Assembly (NCBI GenBank): GCA_964471595.1
Contig: CAYYGN010000002.1
Location: 1-64,000 of the forward strand
Length of the DNA: 64,000 nucleotides
DNA from: JAGNXB01 sp964471595
Lineage (GTDB): Bacteria > Bacteroidota > Bacteroidia > Chitinophagales > Saprospiraceae
Direction of reading: 5' to 3'
A program made the position numbers and the translations under genes. Under the pieces are notes generated by a model. It worked only from the letters and a program-made list of their open reading frames with translations. It ran no database searches and was not told the DNA's origin. Positions 8,700 through 17,363 of the stretch are shown here, in pieces. Positions within the stretch are counted from its first letter, which is position 1, and every line of letters starts with the position of its first letter.

Positions 8700-9696
8700 A
8701 TGGCAGACGGGGATCTGCGCGGATGGAAAGGTCGGCCCATAGTCCCTGAAGATACTTGAAATGCCCCACCAACCCTATCATCGCGGCATTGTCCGTGCTG
8801 AGCGCCATTTCGGGGATATGTGTTTGCCATCCCCGGCGAAGTCCCAGTTCCCGGAAAGATTGGCGCAAATGGGAGTTGGCCGCCACGCCACCAGCAAGGG
8901 CCATGCGCGTCAAACCGGTATCCGTTGCCGCCCGTTCCAGGTTGTCCAGCAGATTGACGACTATGTGGTGTTGGACCGAGGCGCAAATGTCGGACAAGTG
9001 ATTCCGGATAAAATCGGGATCAAGGGCGGTTTGGTCTCGCAGGAAATACCGAATGGCCGTTTTGATGCCTGAAAAAGAAAAGGCATACCCCTCCAATCGC
9101 GGATGCGGAAAAGCATAGACTGGCCGGCCAGATCTGGAAAGGCGATCAATTTCCGGACCGGCCGGATAACGGAGTCCCAGCAATTTGCCCGCCTTGTCAA
9201 AAGCTTCACCAGCGGCGTCATCGAGGGTCGTGCCGAGGACTTCCTGGTCCAGGGGCCCGTTTACCCTGACGATTTGGGTATGACCACCGGAAACCAAAAG
9301 ACACAGATAAGGAAATTCCGGCGGTGGCGCCGATGCCAGTGGCGACAGGACATGAGCATGAAGGTGATGGACGGCAATCAGCGGAATCCCCAGACTGATG
9401 GCCAGGCCTTTAGAGAAAGAAACACCCACCAGAAGACTACCCATCAAACCGGGTCCCAATGTACAGGCGATGGCCGACAATTGATGCTTGCCGATTCGGG
9501 CCCGATCCAGGGCTTCGCGGACTACATGGATGATACGGGTCTGGTGGGCCCGGGAAGCCAGTTCAGGCACAACACCGCCATACATGGCATGAATCTCTTG
9601 GGAAAATGTCACATTGCTGAGGATGTGACCGCCGGAGAGCACGGCGGCAGCGGTGTCGTCACAAGAAGATTCGATGGCCAGGATCACAGGTTGCAC
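8668..9696 (-). CDS. tsaD: tRNA N6-adenosine threonylcarbamoyltransferase TsaD
   Basis: 342 residues, the usual length. It shows the hallmark N-terminus ILAIESSCDDTAAAV, the metal-binding HxxxH-type motif AVHHLHAHVL, and LVSGGHTQI. TsaD is the catalytic subunit that transfers threonylcarbamoyl to A37 of ANN-decoding tRNAs together with TsaB and TsaE. The start codon is GTG, and a good Bacteroidota -7 box (TACCTTTG) lies only 4 nt upstream, so the mRNA may have almost no leader. The gene is convergent with, and overlaps, the DUF697 gene by 32 bp. Confidence 0.97.
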   Translation of the reverse strand: MQPVILAIESSCDDTAAAVLSGGHILSNVTFSQEIHAMYGGVVPELASRAHQTRIIHVVREALDRARIGKHQLSAIACTLGPGLMGSLLVGVSFSKGLAISLGIPLIAVHHLHAHVLSPLASAPPPEFPYLCLLVSGGHTQIVRVNGPLDQEVLGTTLDDAAGEAFDKAGKLLGLRYPAGPEIDRLSRSGRPVYAFPHPRLEGYAFSFSGIKTAIRYFLRDQTALDPDFIRNHLSDICASVQHHIVVNLLDNLERAATDTGLTRMALAGGVAANSHLRQSFRELGLRRGWQTHIPEMALSTDNAAMIGLVGHFKYLQGLWADLSIRADPRLPFMAEPASHPE

Positions 9697-9700
9697 CTCA

Positions 9701-9735
9701 CAAAGGTAGGCGCCTGATGGTCGTTAATGGACAAA
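9701..9735 (-). promoter_or_regulatory. Candidate Bacteroidota promoter for tsaD
   Basis: On the minus strand TTTG is followed after 23 bp by a consensus -7 box, TACCTTTG. The spacing is at the long end of what is accepted for Bacteroidota. The -7 box ends 4 nt before the tsaD GTG, implying transcription starts at or very near the start codon. Confidence 0.4.
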
Positions 9736-9823
9736 AGTGCCAAGCTTGGGCCAGCGAGGTATCGGGACACGAAACAGAAAGCGGGAAATTATCTATCATT
9801 GCACGACGAAAATATGGTTGTCC

Positions 9824-10405
9824 ATGCGCCTGATCATCAACCTTCTGCTGATTGCTGCCATCTTTGCCGGAGTATGGCTGCTGATCTCTTCCATTCGCGA
9901 ACCCATTGCCTTTGCGGCAGAAAAAGCCAAGCGGGAGCAGGCTGTCATTGACAAGCTCAAACAAATCCGTGATGCGCAGGAAATGTACCGCAACATATCC
10001 GGCCATTACGCGGCCAGCTTTGATACGCTGTCGTACGTGCTGTCCAACGACAGTTTCATGATCGTCCAGGCCTTCGGTGATCCAGATGATCCTACCAACA
10101 CAGAAAAGATCCGCAAGGATACCATTTACAGAGCCGCCAAGGACTCCCTGGCCAACCTCGCGTGGAACGTGGATTCCCTACGGTATGTCCCTTACGGCCA
10201 GGGGGCTACATTTACTATCATGGCCGATACGCTCACCTACCAGTCCACCATTGTGGATGTGGTGGAGGTCGGCGTACAGCGCAAGGTTTTCATGGGTAAG
10301 TTTGCCGACAAGCGCTTTGCCCGGTATGACGACAAATACGATCCTGAGTCCGCCATCAAGTTCGGCAATATGTTCGCCCCGAACACGGCCGGCAACTGGG
10401 AATAA
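9824..10405 (+). CDS. Pilin-like single-pass membrane protein of unknown function
   Basis: 193 residues. The start MRLIINLLLIAAIFAGVWLL gives one N-terminal membrane segment. It is followed by a charged helix (KAKREQAVIDKLKQIRDAQ) and EMYRNISGHYAASFDTL, which resembles pseudopilins of type II secretion and type IV pili. That resemblance is my inference; there is no clear prepilin peptidase site. The rest has no family I recognise. It abuts the DUF3822 gene (TAATG overlap) and belongs to one transcription unit with DUF3822 and rsmD. An ATG at 9737 would extend it, but the membrane segment argues for 9824. Confidence 0.7.
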   Translation: MRLIINLLLIAAIFAGVWLLISSIREPIAFAAEKAKREQAVIDKLKQIRDAQEMYRNISGHYAASFDTLSYVLSNDSFMIVQAFGDPDDPTNTEKIRKDTIYRAAKDSLANLAWNVDSLRYVPYGQGATFTIMADTLTYQSTIVDVVEVGVQRKVFMGKFADKRFARYDDKYDPESAIKFGNMFAPNTAGNWE

Positions 10406-11127
10406 TGCCATCCATGAACGGTGGCCTCCATCTCCGGATCTATTATCCGTCCATCGTCATCGACTATGAGGAAGGCCTCATCCCCGTTGTCTCTGATGTC
10501 CAGGGAGGCGTGAATGAGAGAAGTCCGCACGGGCAATATGCCGTGCACACGCCCTATTTTACCCTCGTTCCGGACGATGTTTATGACGAGACGTGGGAGA
10601 GGGACTATCTGACCCAGTTGGGCATGTCAGACGGGTTCGCGGTGCGCTCAAAACCTCTTCCCGACTGGCGTGGCCAATTGATAACCGGACAGCCCCCTGG
10701 GTCCGTGGATGACGGGTGGTGGCCGGTATGGGAGATTTTACTACAGCTTTTTTACCGTTTGCTGGAGGAGGAGGATCGGCCGGCCATGTTGGTTCAGATC
10801 ACGCCGGGAATGCTGTATTTGATGGCCGGCGAACCCGGGCAGCTACGGTTTTTCAACCAATTCACGTTCCATGATCCCAATGATGCCCTTTATTTCATTC
10901 TCAAAGGGTTGGATCAATGGAACCGTTCCCCTGCTGATACTCCGGTTTGGCTGGCCGGACATTTCACAACGGATTCACCGCTGTTCAGCTTGCTTTCCCA
11001 GTATATCGCTGTGCTCCAACCCGCTCCGGTTCCTCTGGAACCTCTTCCCGGTCTGGCGGATTTCCCGGAGCACCAGTATGCCGATTTGCGTAGTTTTGCA
11101 GCATGCGTATCATCAGCGGTTCGCTGA
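10405..11127 (+). CDS. DUF3822-family protein
   Basis: 240 residues. The sequence and its position immediately upstream of rsmD match DUF3822, a Bacteroidota-restricted family with a predicted actin/hexokinase-like fold. Segments such as AMLVQITPGMLYLMAGEPG, FFNQFTFHDPNDALYFIL and PVWLAGHFTTDSPLFSLL are consistent with that fold. No biochemical function is known to me. The start overlaps the stop of the upstream gene, and the 3' end overlaps rsmD by 25 bp, so the three genes are translationally coupled. Confidence 0.8.
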   Translation: MPSMNGGLHLRIYYPSIVIDYEEGLIPVVSDVQGGVNERSPHGQYAVHTPYFTLVPDDVYDETWERDYLTQLGMSDGFAVRSKPLPDWRGQLITGQPPGSVDDGWWPVWEILLQLFYRLLEEEDRPAMLVQITPGMLYLMAGEPGQLRFFNQFTFHDPNDALYFILKGLDQWNRSPADTPVWLAGHFTTDSPLFSLLSQYIAVLQPAPVPLEPLPGLADFPEHQYADLRSFAACVSSAVR

Positions 11128-11639
11128 AAGGCAGGCGCATCCAGCCTCCCGCCAACAAATGGCCAACCCGTCCCACTACTGACTTTGCCAAAGAAGGCCT
11201 GTACAATATTTTGCAGCACCGGTTTGCACTGGACGGCATCCGAGTACTGGATTTGTTTGGAGGTGCAGGTAATCACAGTTTCGAATGCTTGTCACGGGGC
11301 GCTGCAGAGGTGACTTACGTCGATCAGCATCCGCCTTGCTGCCGATTTGTCGAAGAAACGGCCCGCCAATGGAAAGTGGAGGATCGTCTGGTCGTCCGGT
11401 GCATGGATGTCCATGCCTTTCTTCGTCTGCCCCATGCTCCGTGGGATTTCATTTTCTGTGGACCTCCTTATGCACTCCCCAAGATTGAAGCGCTGCCCGA
11501 TCTCATCCTTCAGGCCGGGTTACTGGCCGGGGAGGGTTTTCTCGTACTGGAGCACGACCCTTCGTACCAATTCGGCCATCATCCCCGGTTTGTCGAACTG
11601 AGGACCTATGGCAAAACCCATTTCAGTTTCTTCCAATGA
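11103..11639 (+). CDS. rsmD: 16S rRNA (guanine(966)-N2)-methyltransferase RsmD, atypical catalytic motif
   Basis: 178 residues. It starts with MRIISGSLKGRRI and PTTDFAKEGLYNIL, has the SAM-binding motif VLDLFGGAGNHSFE, and ends TYGKTHFSFFQ, all as in RsmD of Bacteroidota. RsmD methylates G966 of 16S rRNA on the 30S subunit. The oddity is motif IV, which in the family reads DPPY or NPPY but here reads FCGPPYALP, with Gly at residue 120 in place of the catalytic acid or amide. The next gene starts within its stop codon (ATGA). Confidence 0.9.
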   Translation: MRIISGSLKGRRIQPPANKWPTRPTTDFAKEGLYNILQHRFALDGIRVLDLFGGAGNHSFECLSRGAAEVTYVDQHPPCCRFVEETARQWKVEDRLVVRCMDVHAFLRLPHAPWDFIFCGPPYALPKIEALPDLILQAGLLAGEGFLVLEHDPSYQFGHHPRFVELRTYGKTHFSFFQ

Positions 11640-12082
11640 TGCCGGTTCTTTCTTTCATTTTTTTGGTTTCCACCGCTCAGCCATTTGGCCCTTTGGATAC
11701 GTTGCCATTGACCGGCCGATGGGAGGGCGTCCTGACCCAGGACGAAGGAGGTGTACTGCCGGAATACAAGTTCGTATTGGTCCTGCAATCCGATGGGCAC
11801 CAAATTACCGGCTTTTCAGAAGTATGGTTTGCTTCCGAAATCTATATCAAACACAGTATTGAGGGATCGATTTCTCAGGGATTTTTTCTTGAGATAAAAG
11901 ATGGTATTGTATTGAATAAAAAGGAATTAAAGGATAAAACATACTGCCTGAAAACATATCAGTTGGTGCTTTCCCGGTCCGGGGATGCCTGGGTTTTGAA
12001 AGGCCGTTGGCAAGGTACGACACCCATTGGCCCATGTGTGCCCGGAAGGATCCACCTCACCCGTCGGGCGGGAAGGGTTTGA
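11636..12082 (+). CDS. Small secreted protein of unknown function
   Basis: 148 residues. The N-terminus MMPVLSFIFLVSTAQPFG looks like a short signal peptide. The rest is beta-rich (LTGRWEGVLTQDEGG, YKFVLVLQSDGHQITGFSEV, WVLKGRWQGTTPIGPCVPG), with a WEG motif near the N-terminus and a related WQG near the C-terminus, as in lipocalin-like or avidin-like small barrels. That fold guess is inference. It starts within the stop codon of rsmD, so it is the last gene of that run. No family recognised. Confidence 0.65.
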   Translation: MMPVLSFIFLVSTAQPFGPLDTLPLTGRWEGVLTQDEGGVLPEYKFVLVLQSDGHQITGFSEVWFASEIYIKHSIEGSISQGFFLEIKDGIVLNKKELKDKTYCLKTYQLVLSRSGDAWVLKGRWQGTTPIGPCVPGRIHLTRRAGRV

Positions 12083-12127
12083 CCCATACGGGGCGGGCGC
12101 TGTACTTTTGCCCATTGAAACCCGCTC

Positions 12128-13984
12128 ATGCATCCTGTCGAAATCCTACGTCCTCTTTTGCTGGAAGCCTTCACGGCGTTGTATGGGCAAACCCCTGATG
12201 CTGCGTCCCTGGTATTGACACCGACGAGGAAGGAGTTTGAAGGAGATTATACATTGACTGTTTTCCCATTGGTGCGGCTCAGCGCGGAATCGCCCGAGCA
12301 AACCGCCACGCGGTTGGGGGAATGGCTGATGGCAAATGCTTCCGCCCAGGTGCGATCCTGTAGCGTGGTGAAAGGTTTTCTGAATCTTTCCCTTCAGGAC
12401 CGGGTGTGGCAGGATTGGGTGGACGCCATGATGGCGTCACCCCTACCTGAATTTCCCGCCACCGGAGAAAAAGTATTGGTTGAATTCAGCTCTCCCAACA
12501 CCAACAAACCCTTGCACCTGGGCCATGTCCGAAACATTCTGCTCGGATGGTCTATGTATCATTTGTTGTCACGGACGGGGCATCGGGTTTTTCGCGTTCA
12601 GGTCGTCAATGACCGGGGTATAGCCATATGCAAAAGCATGTTGGCGTGGCAAAAATTCGGGCATGGCGCCACCCCTTCGACCTCCGGATTGAAAGGGGAC
12701 CATTTCGTAGGGGAGTACTATGTCCGCTTTGACCAGGCCGTCAACGAAGAATACAAATCCTGGCAGTCGTCGCCGGAGGCGGAGGCCATATGGCAGGAAA
12801 AGGTTTCCCAAACCCCGGACGCAACCAAGGATCGTTCAGCGTTTTTTCGGGAATACAAGAACACCTGGTTCAACACCTATAGCCAATGGGGAAGGGATGC
12901 GAGGGATATGCTTCTGGCCTGGGAAAAAGGGGAATCCACTACCCGCCAGGTATGGACACAAATGAACAATTGGGTCTATGAAGGATTCGAAGAGACCTAT
13001 GCACGACTCGGCGTGGCTTTTGACAAGGTCTATCATGAATCGGAGACGTATTTGTACGGCAAAGACCTGATAAAGAGGGGATTGGATGAGGGGATATTTT
13101 ACCGGAAGGAAGATGGGTCTGTTTGGGTTGACCTTAGTGACGCCGGTCTGGATCACAAGGTATTGTTGAGATCAGACGGCACTTCCGTTTACATTACCCA
13201 GGATATCGGGACGGCGGATGAGCGCTACAAGGACTTCGGGGCCAAACGGATGATTTATGTCGTTGCGGATGAGCAAGACTACCATTTCAGAGTGCTTTTC
13301 GAGGTCATGAAAAAATTGAAAGCCCCGTATGCCAATGGTCTGCACCATCTTTCCTACGGGATGGTGGAGTTGCCTTCCGGGCGTATGAAATCGCGGGAAG
13401 GCACGGTAGTGGATGCCGACGATTTGATCGACGAGGTCATAGGCATTGCCCGTACGTCAGCGTTCGAAAGAGGCGAATTGGAAGAGATCTCCGGGGAGGA
13501 GCAGGAGGAAATCTTCCGCCGGGTCGGTCTTGCGGCCTTGAAATTTCACATTCTCCGCGTGAATGCCAGAAAAAAGATGGTGTTTGATCCGACCGAATCC
13601 GTTGACATGCAGGGCCATACAGGTCCATATGTGCAGAATGCTTACGTCAGGATCCGGTCTATCCTGCGCAAGGCCGGACAACCCGACCCTGGCCATACCA
13701 TAATAGCGTATCATCCCGAGGAGCCGGAACGTGAGTTGCTCCAGATTCTCGGCGGATACAAGGACACCATAGCATCCGCCGCCCGCCAATACGATCCTTC
13801 CGAGGTGGCCAATTTTGCATACGCCGCCGCCAAGGCTTTCCATCGTTTTTACCACGAATGTCCCATCCTCCGGGCGGAGGACAAGTCAACCAGGGAATTC
13901 CGGTTGCGGTTGGCCGTTATTACGGCGGCCATTCTGGAGGATGCCTTCCGGTTGATAGGGATCGAAATGCCCGATCGCATGTAA
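12128..13984 (+). CDS. argS: Arginyl-tRNA synthetase
   Basis: 618 residues. It has the ArgRS N-terminal Add-1-like domain, the class I HIGH motif as HLGH (residues 130-133) in SSPNTNKPLHLGHVRN, and the ArgRS-type second signature RMKSREGTVV. The C-terminal DALR anticodon-binding domain follows (ATQYDPS-type region, ending LIGIEMPDRM). It charges tRNA-Arg in the cytoplasm. It sits upstream of glnS on the same strand with 77 bp between them. Confidence 0.97.
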   Translation: MHPVEILRPLLLEAFTALYGQTPDAASLVLTPTRKEFEGDYTLTVFPLVRLSAESPEQTATRLGEWLMANASAQVRSCSVVKGFLNLSLQDRVWQDWVDAMMASPLPEFPATGEKVLVEFSSPNTNKPLHLGHVRNILLGWSMYHLLSRTGHRVFRVQVVNDRGIAICKSMLAWQKFGHGATPSTSGLKGDHFVGEYYVRFDQAVNEEYKSWQSSPEAEAIWQEKVSQTPDATKDRSAFFREYKNTWFNTYSQWGRDARDMLLAWEKGESTTRQVWTQMNNWVYEGFEETYARLGVAFDKVYHESETYLYGKDLIKRGLDEGIFYRKEDGSVWVDLSDAGLDHKVLLRSDGTSVYITQDIGTADERYKDFGAKRMIYVVADEQDYHFRVLFEVMKKLKAPYANGLHHLSYGMVELPSGRMKSREGTVVDADDLIDEVIGIARTSAFERGELEEISGEEQEEIFRRVGLAALKFHILRVNARKKMVFDPTESVDMQGHTGPYVQNAYVRIRSILRKAGQPDPGHTIIAYHPEEPERELLQILGGYKDTIASAARQYDPSEVANFAYAAAKAFHRFYHECPILRAEDKSTREFRLRLAVITAAILEDAFRLIGIEMPDRM

Positions 13985-14061
13985 GAACGGCATCCGGGCA
14001 GAGGAGTTCTCTTGCCATGAAAGTCTTGAAGAGTCACTTTGAAACTTGATAAGATCCCAAC

Positions 14062-15735
14062 ATGAATGATTCACCGGACAGCAAGGAAAGTGTCAATTTT
14101 CTGGAAGCCATCATCAGGGAGGATGTGGAGGCCGGATTGCATGAGGGCCGTGTATTGACCCGATTCCCGCCCGAACCCAACGGGTATCTCCACATTGGAC
14201 ACGCCAAAAGCATTGCGCTCAATTTCGGGCTTGCCGCCCGGTTTGGCGGGAGGACCAACCTGCGCTTTGACGATACCAATCCGGCCAAAGAGGAGCAGGA
14301 ATATGTGGATGCTATTATCCGGGATGTGCGCTGGCTTGGATTTGAGCCGGCCCGGATACTGTTCACTTCGGATTACTTTGAGCAGTTGTACGAATGGGCA
14401 GTTTCCCTGATCAGAGCCGGGAAAGCCTATGTGGATTTCTCCACTCCGGAGGAAATGGCGGCGCTGAAGGGCACCCCAACACAGGCCGGGATTCCCGGGC
14501 CATACCGGGATACAGCGCCCGAAGAAAACCTGGCGCTTTTCCAAAAAATGCAGGATGGTGCGTTCAAGGAGGGAGAATGTGTGTTGCGGGCCAGAATTGA
14601 TATGGCCCACCCCAACATGCACATGCGGGATCCCATCATGTACCGGATCAAGCACGCCCATCATCACAGGACAGGTGACCGCTGGCATGTTTACCCTATG
14701 TACGATTGGGCGCACGGTCAGAGCGACAGCATTGAGGAGATCACCCATTCCATCTGCACGCTGGAATTTGCCCCCCACCGGGTATTGTACGACTGGTTTA
14801 TCGAGCAACTGGGCATTTTCCCTTCCCGCCAATACGAGTTTGCCCGCTTCAACCTGAGTTACACAGTCATGAGCAAGCGAAAATTGCTGCAACTGGTGAC
14901 CGAAGGTCATGTCAGGGGTTGGGATGATCCGCGAATGCCAACAATTTCGGCCCTGCGCAGGCGTGGTTTCACACCGGAGAGCATTGTCGATTTTGCGACC
15001 CGGATCGGGGTGACCAAGCGGGAGAACATGATCGAATTGTCCCTGTTGGAATACTGCATCCGGGAAGACCTCAACCGCCGGGCGTTACGTCGTTTTGCCG
15101 TTCTGGATCCGCTGAGGGTCATCATTACCAATTATGAAGAGGGCAGGGAGGAGTGGTTGGAATCCGAGAACAACCCCGAAGACGCCGATGCCGGACAAAG
15201 GTTGCTTCCCTTCGGACGCGAACTGTTTATCGAGCAGGAGGATTTCATGGAAGACCCTCCGTCCAAATACTTCCGACTGAGTCCCGGAGGGATGGTACGT
15301 CTCAAGTCGGCATACATCATCCGATGTGATGATGTGGACCGGGACACTTCAGGCAAAGTGACCGCCCTGCGTTGCGTGTATTTTCCTGAAAGCCGGAGTG
15401 GGCAGGACACCAGCGGCCTGAAGCCCAAGGGCGTGATACACTGGTTGAGTGTGCCTCATTCCCGGGTGGCGGAAGTGAGGTTGTATGATCGCTTGTTCAC
15501 GGTGGAAGACCCATCTGCCGAGTCCGATTTCCGGCATGTACTCCATCCGGAGTCTCTTGTGGTCAAACATGAAGCCCGTATTGAACCTGCCTTGGCGGAC
15601 ACAAGGGCAGGTGACAAGTTCCAGTTTACACGACTCGGGTATTTCTGTACCGATCCGGATTCAACCCTTGAAAAGCCGGTATTCAACCGGACGGTCACCC
15701 TCAAGGACACCTGGGCCAAAGTGGCTGATCGTTAA
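14062..15735 (+). CDS. glnS: Glutaminyl-tRNA synthetase
   Basis: 557 residues, the usual length. The GlnRS-specific HIGH region RFPPEPNGYLHIGHAKSI (HIGH at residues 44-47) and the KMSKS equivalent VMSKRK (about residues 269-274) are both present. A C-terminal beta-barrel anticodon-binding region follows. The Pro-Glu-Pro-Asn signature separates it from GluRS. Presence of GlnRS implies direct charging of tRNA-Gln rather than the transamidation route. pyrR follows after 35 bp. Confidence 0.96.
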   Translation: MNDSPDSKESVNFLEAIIREDVEAGLHEGRVLTRFPPEPNGYLHIGHAKSIALNFGLAARFGGRTNLRFDDTNPAKEEQEYVDAIIRDVRWLGFEPARILFTSDYFEQLYEWAVSLIRAGKAYVDFSTPEEMAALKGTPTQAGIPGPYRDTAPEENLALFQKMQDGAFKEGECVLRARIDMAHPNMHMRDPIMYRIKHAHHHRTGDRWHVYPMYDWAHGQSDSIEEITHSICTLEFAPHRVLYDWFIEQLGIFPSRQYEFARFNLSYTVMSKRKLLQLVTEGHVRGWDDPRMPTISALRRRGFTPESIVDFATRIGVTKRENMIELSLLEYCIREDLNRRALRRFAVLDPLRVIITNYEEGREEWLESENNPEDADAGQRLLPFGRELFIEQEDFMEDPPSKYFRLSPGGMVRLKSAYIIRCDDVDRDTSGKVTALRCVYFPESRSGQDTSGLKPKGVIHWLSVPHSRVAEVRLYDRLFTVEDPSAESDFRHVLHPESLVVKHEARIEPALADTRAGDKFQFTRLGYFCTDPDSTLEKPVFNRTVTLKDTWAKVADR

Positions 15736-15770
15736 GCCTGTGGGGCGATGAAAAAGTCCGGCTTATCTTT

Positions 15771-16337
15771 ATGCCGATGAACGACGGACGCATCATTCTC
15801 GACAGCAAGCCCTTCGGCATGGTGCTGGACCGCCTTTGTTGCGAGTTGATCGAGAATTATGACCTTTTCGAAGAGACTTGTCTGATCGGCATTCAACCGC
15901 GCGGCACCCTTTTGGCTGACCGCCTGTATGCCCGGTTGGAAGATTGGAATGCCCGGGGTGAATTGCAATATGGCAAGTTGGACATTACCTTTTACCGCGA
16001 CGATTTCCACCTCAGGGAAGCCCCGCTGATCGCTTCGGAGACCGAACTTGATTTTCCCGTTGAAGGTCGCCATATCATTTTGGTGGACGATGTGCTGTAC
16101 ACCGGTCGTACCGTGCAGGCGGCCATGACGGCGCTCGGTGATTTTGGCAGACCGGCTACAGTGGCCTTGCTAACGTTGGTTGATCGCCGTTTCAATCGCC
16201 ATTTACCCATTCGGGCAGATCATGTGGGCATTCGGGTGGATGCCGTCGATGAAGCCTATGTCAGGGTTCGCTGGCGCGATCACGACGGAGAAGACCAGGT
16301 ATTGATTTTCGGCCAAAAAGAAAAAAGACAAGCATGA
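15771..16337 (+). CDS. pyrR: PyrR bifunctional pyrimidine regulator / uracil phosphoribosyltransferase
   Basis: 188 residues. The PRPP-binding motif VDDVLYTGRT lies at about residues 105-114, and the family pattern GIQPRGTLLADRL and LVDRRFNRHLPIRADHVG is present. In Bacillus PyrR binds pyr mRNA to control attenuation and has uracil phosphoribosyltransferase activity. Here the gap to glnS is only 35 bp and holds no visible attenuator, so RNA-binding control of this operon is not evident. The ATG of pyrB overlaps its stop codon (ATGA), so the two are one operon. Confidence 0.95.
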   Translation: MPMNDGRIILDSKPFGMVLDRLCCELIENYDLFEETCLIGIQPRGTLLADRLYARLEDWNARGELQYGKLDITFYRDDFHLREAPLIASETELDFPVEGRHIILVDDVLYTGRTVQAAMTALGDFGRPATVALLTLVDRRFNRHLPIRADHVGIRVDAVDEAYVRVRWRDHDGEDQVLIFGQKEKRQA

Positions 16338-17281
16338 GTGGAAATCCGCGATTGAGTCAGGCCCATCTCTTGGGCATTCGCCCCTTGAACGCGTCGGACA
16401 TCGAACTCATCTTTTCCACGGCCGAACAATTCAAGGAAGTCCTCAATCGTCCGATCAAGAAAGTACCTTCCCTGCGGGATATCACCGTGGTCAATCTGTT
16501 TTTCGAAAACTCGACCCGCACCCGCATTTCCTTCGAGCTCGCTGAAAAGAGACTTTCGGCCGATGTGATCAACTTTTCAGCATCGGCCTCCTCGGTCAAC
16601 AAAGGGGAAACCCTGATTGATACCGTCAACAACATCCTGTCGATGAAGGTCGATATGGTGGTGATGAGACATCCCGCCCCCGGAGCCGCTGATCTTCTGG
16701 CCCGCAAGGTCAGGGCTACCATCATCAATGCGGGAGACGGGACCCATGAACACCCCACGCAAGCCCTTCTGGATGCCTTTTCCATGCGGGAGCGGCTGGG
16801 TGATCTGAGAGGCAGGAAGGTGGCCATTATCGGCGACATTCTCCACTCACGCGTGGCGCTCAGCAACATCCTCTGTTTGCACCTCCTTGGTGCCCAGGTG
16901 AGGGTATGTGGTCCACCAACCCTCATCCCCAAATGGATTGGCGCCCTGGGTGCCGAGGTTTCCTATGATGTGCGGGAAACCCTCCGGTGGGCCGATGTGG
17001 CCAATGTCCTTCGGATCCAGATGGAGCGGCAGGACTTGCGCTATTTCCCTTCCCTGCGGGAATACGCCATGTATTTCGGGATCAACAAGCCCATGCTCGA
17101 TGAACTCGACCGCCCGATCCTCATCATGCACCCTGGCCCCATCAATCGCGGGGTGGAACTCACCAGCGATGTGGTGGATTCAGGCCATTCCATCATTCTG
17201 GATCAGGTGGAAAACGGGGTGGCCATCCGGATGGCCGTGCTGTACCTTTTGGCGCCCCGGGACCGTATGAACCCTTCCTGA
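16334..17281 (+). CDS. pyrB: Aspartate carbamoyltransferase catalytic subunit
   Basis: 315 residues. The carbamoyl-phosphate site is clear as FFENSTRTRISFE (STRTR at residues 60-64), followed by HPTQALLDAFSMRERLGDLRG and HPGPINRGVEL. It makes carbamoyl-aspartate, the committed step of pyrimidine synthesis. No pyrI regulatory subunit is adjacent, as is usual in the class of enzymes linked to pyrR. It overlaps pyrR by 4 bp. Confidence 0.97.
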   Translation: MSGNPRLSQAHLLGIRPLNASDIELIFSTAEQFKEVLNRPIKKVPSLRDITVVNLFFENSTRTRISFELAEKRLSADVINFSASASSVNKGETLIDTVNNILSMKVDMVVMRHPAPGAADLLARKVRATIINAGDGTHEHPTQALLDAFSMRERLGDLRGRKVAIIGDILHSRVALSNILCLHLLGAQVRVCGPPTLIPKWIGALGAEVSYDVRETLRWADVANVLRIQMERQDLRYFPSLREYAMYFGINKPMLDELDRPILIMHPGPINRGVELTSDVVDSGHSIILDQVENGVAIRMAVLYLLAPRDRMNPS

Positions 17282-17363
17282 CGGCCATCCGGGAATTGAC
17301 TCCTTCCGTAAAACATAATTCCTTCACCCGCGTTTTTCCCCTCGGAACTCCCATGCCGTCACC

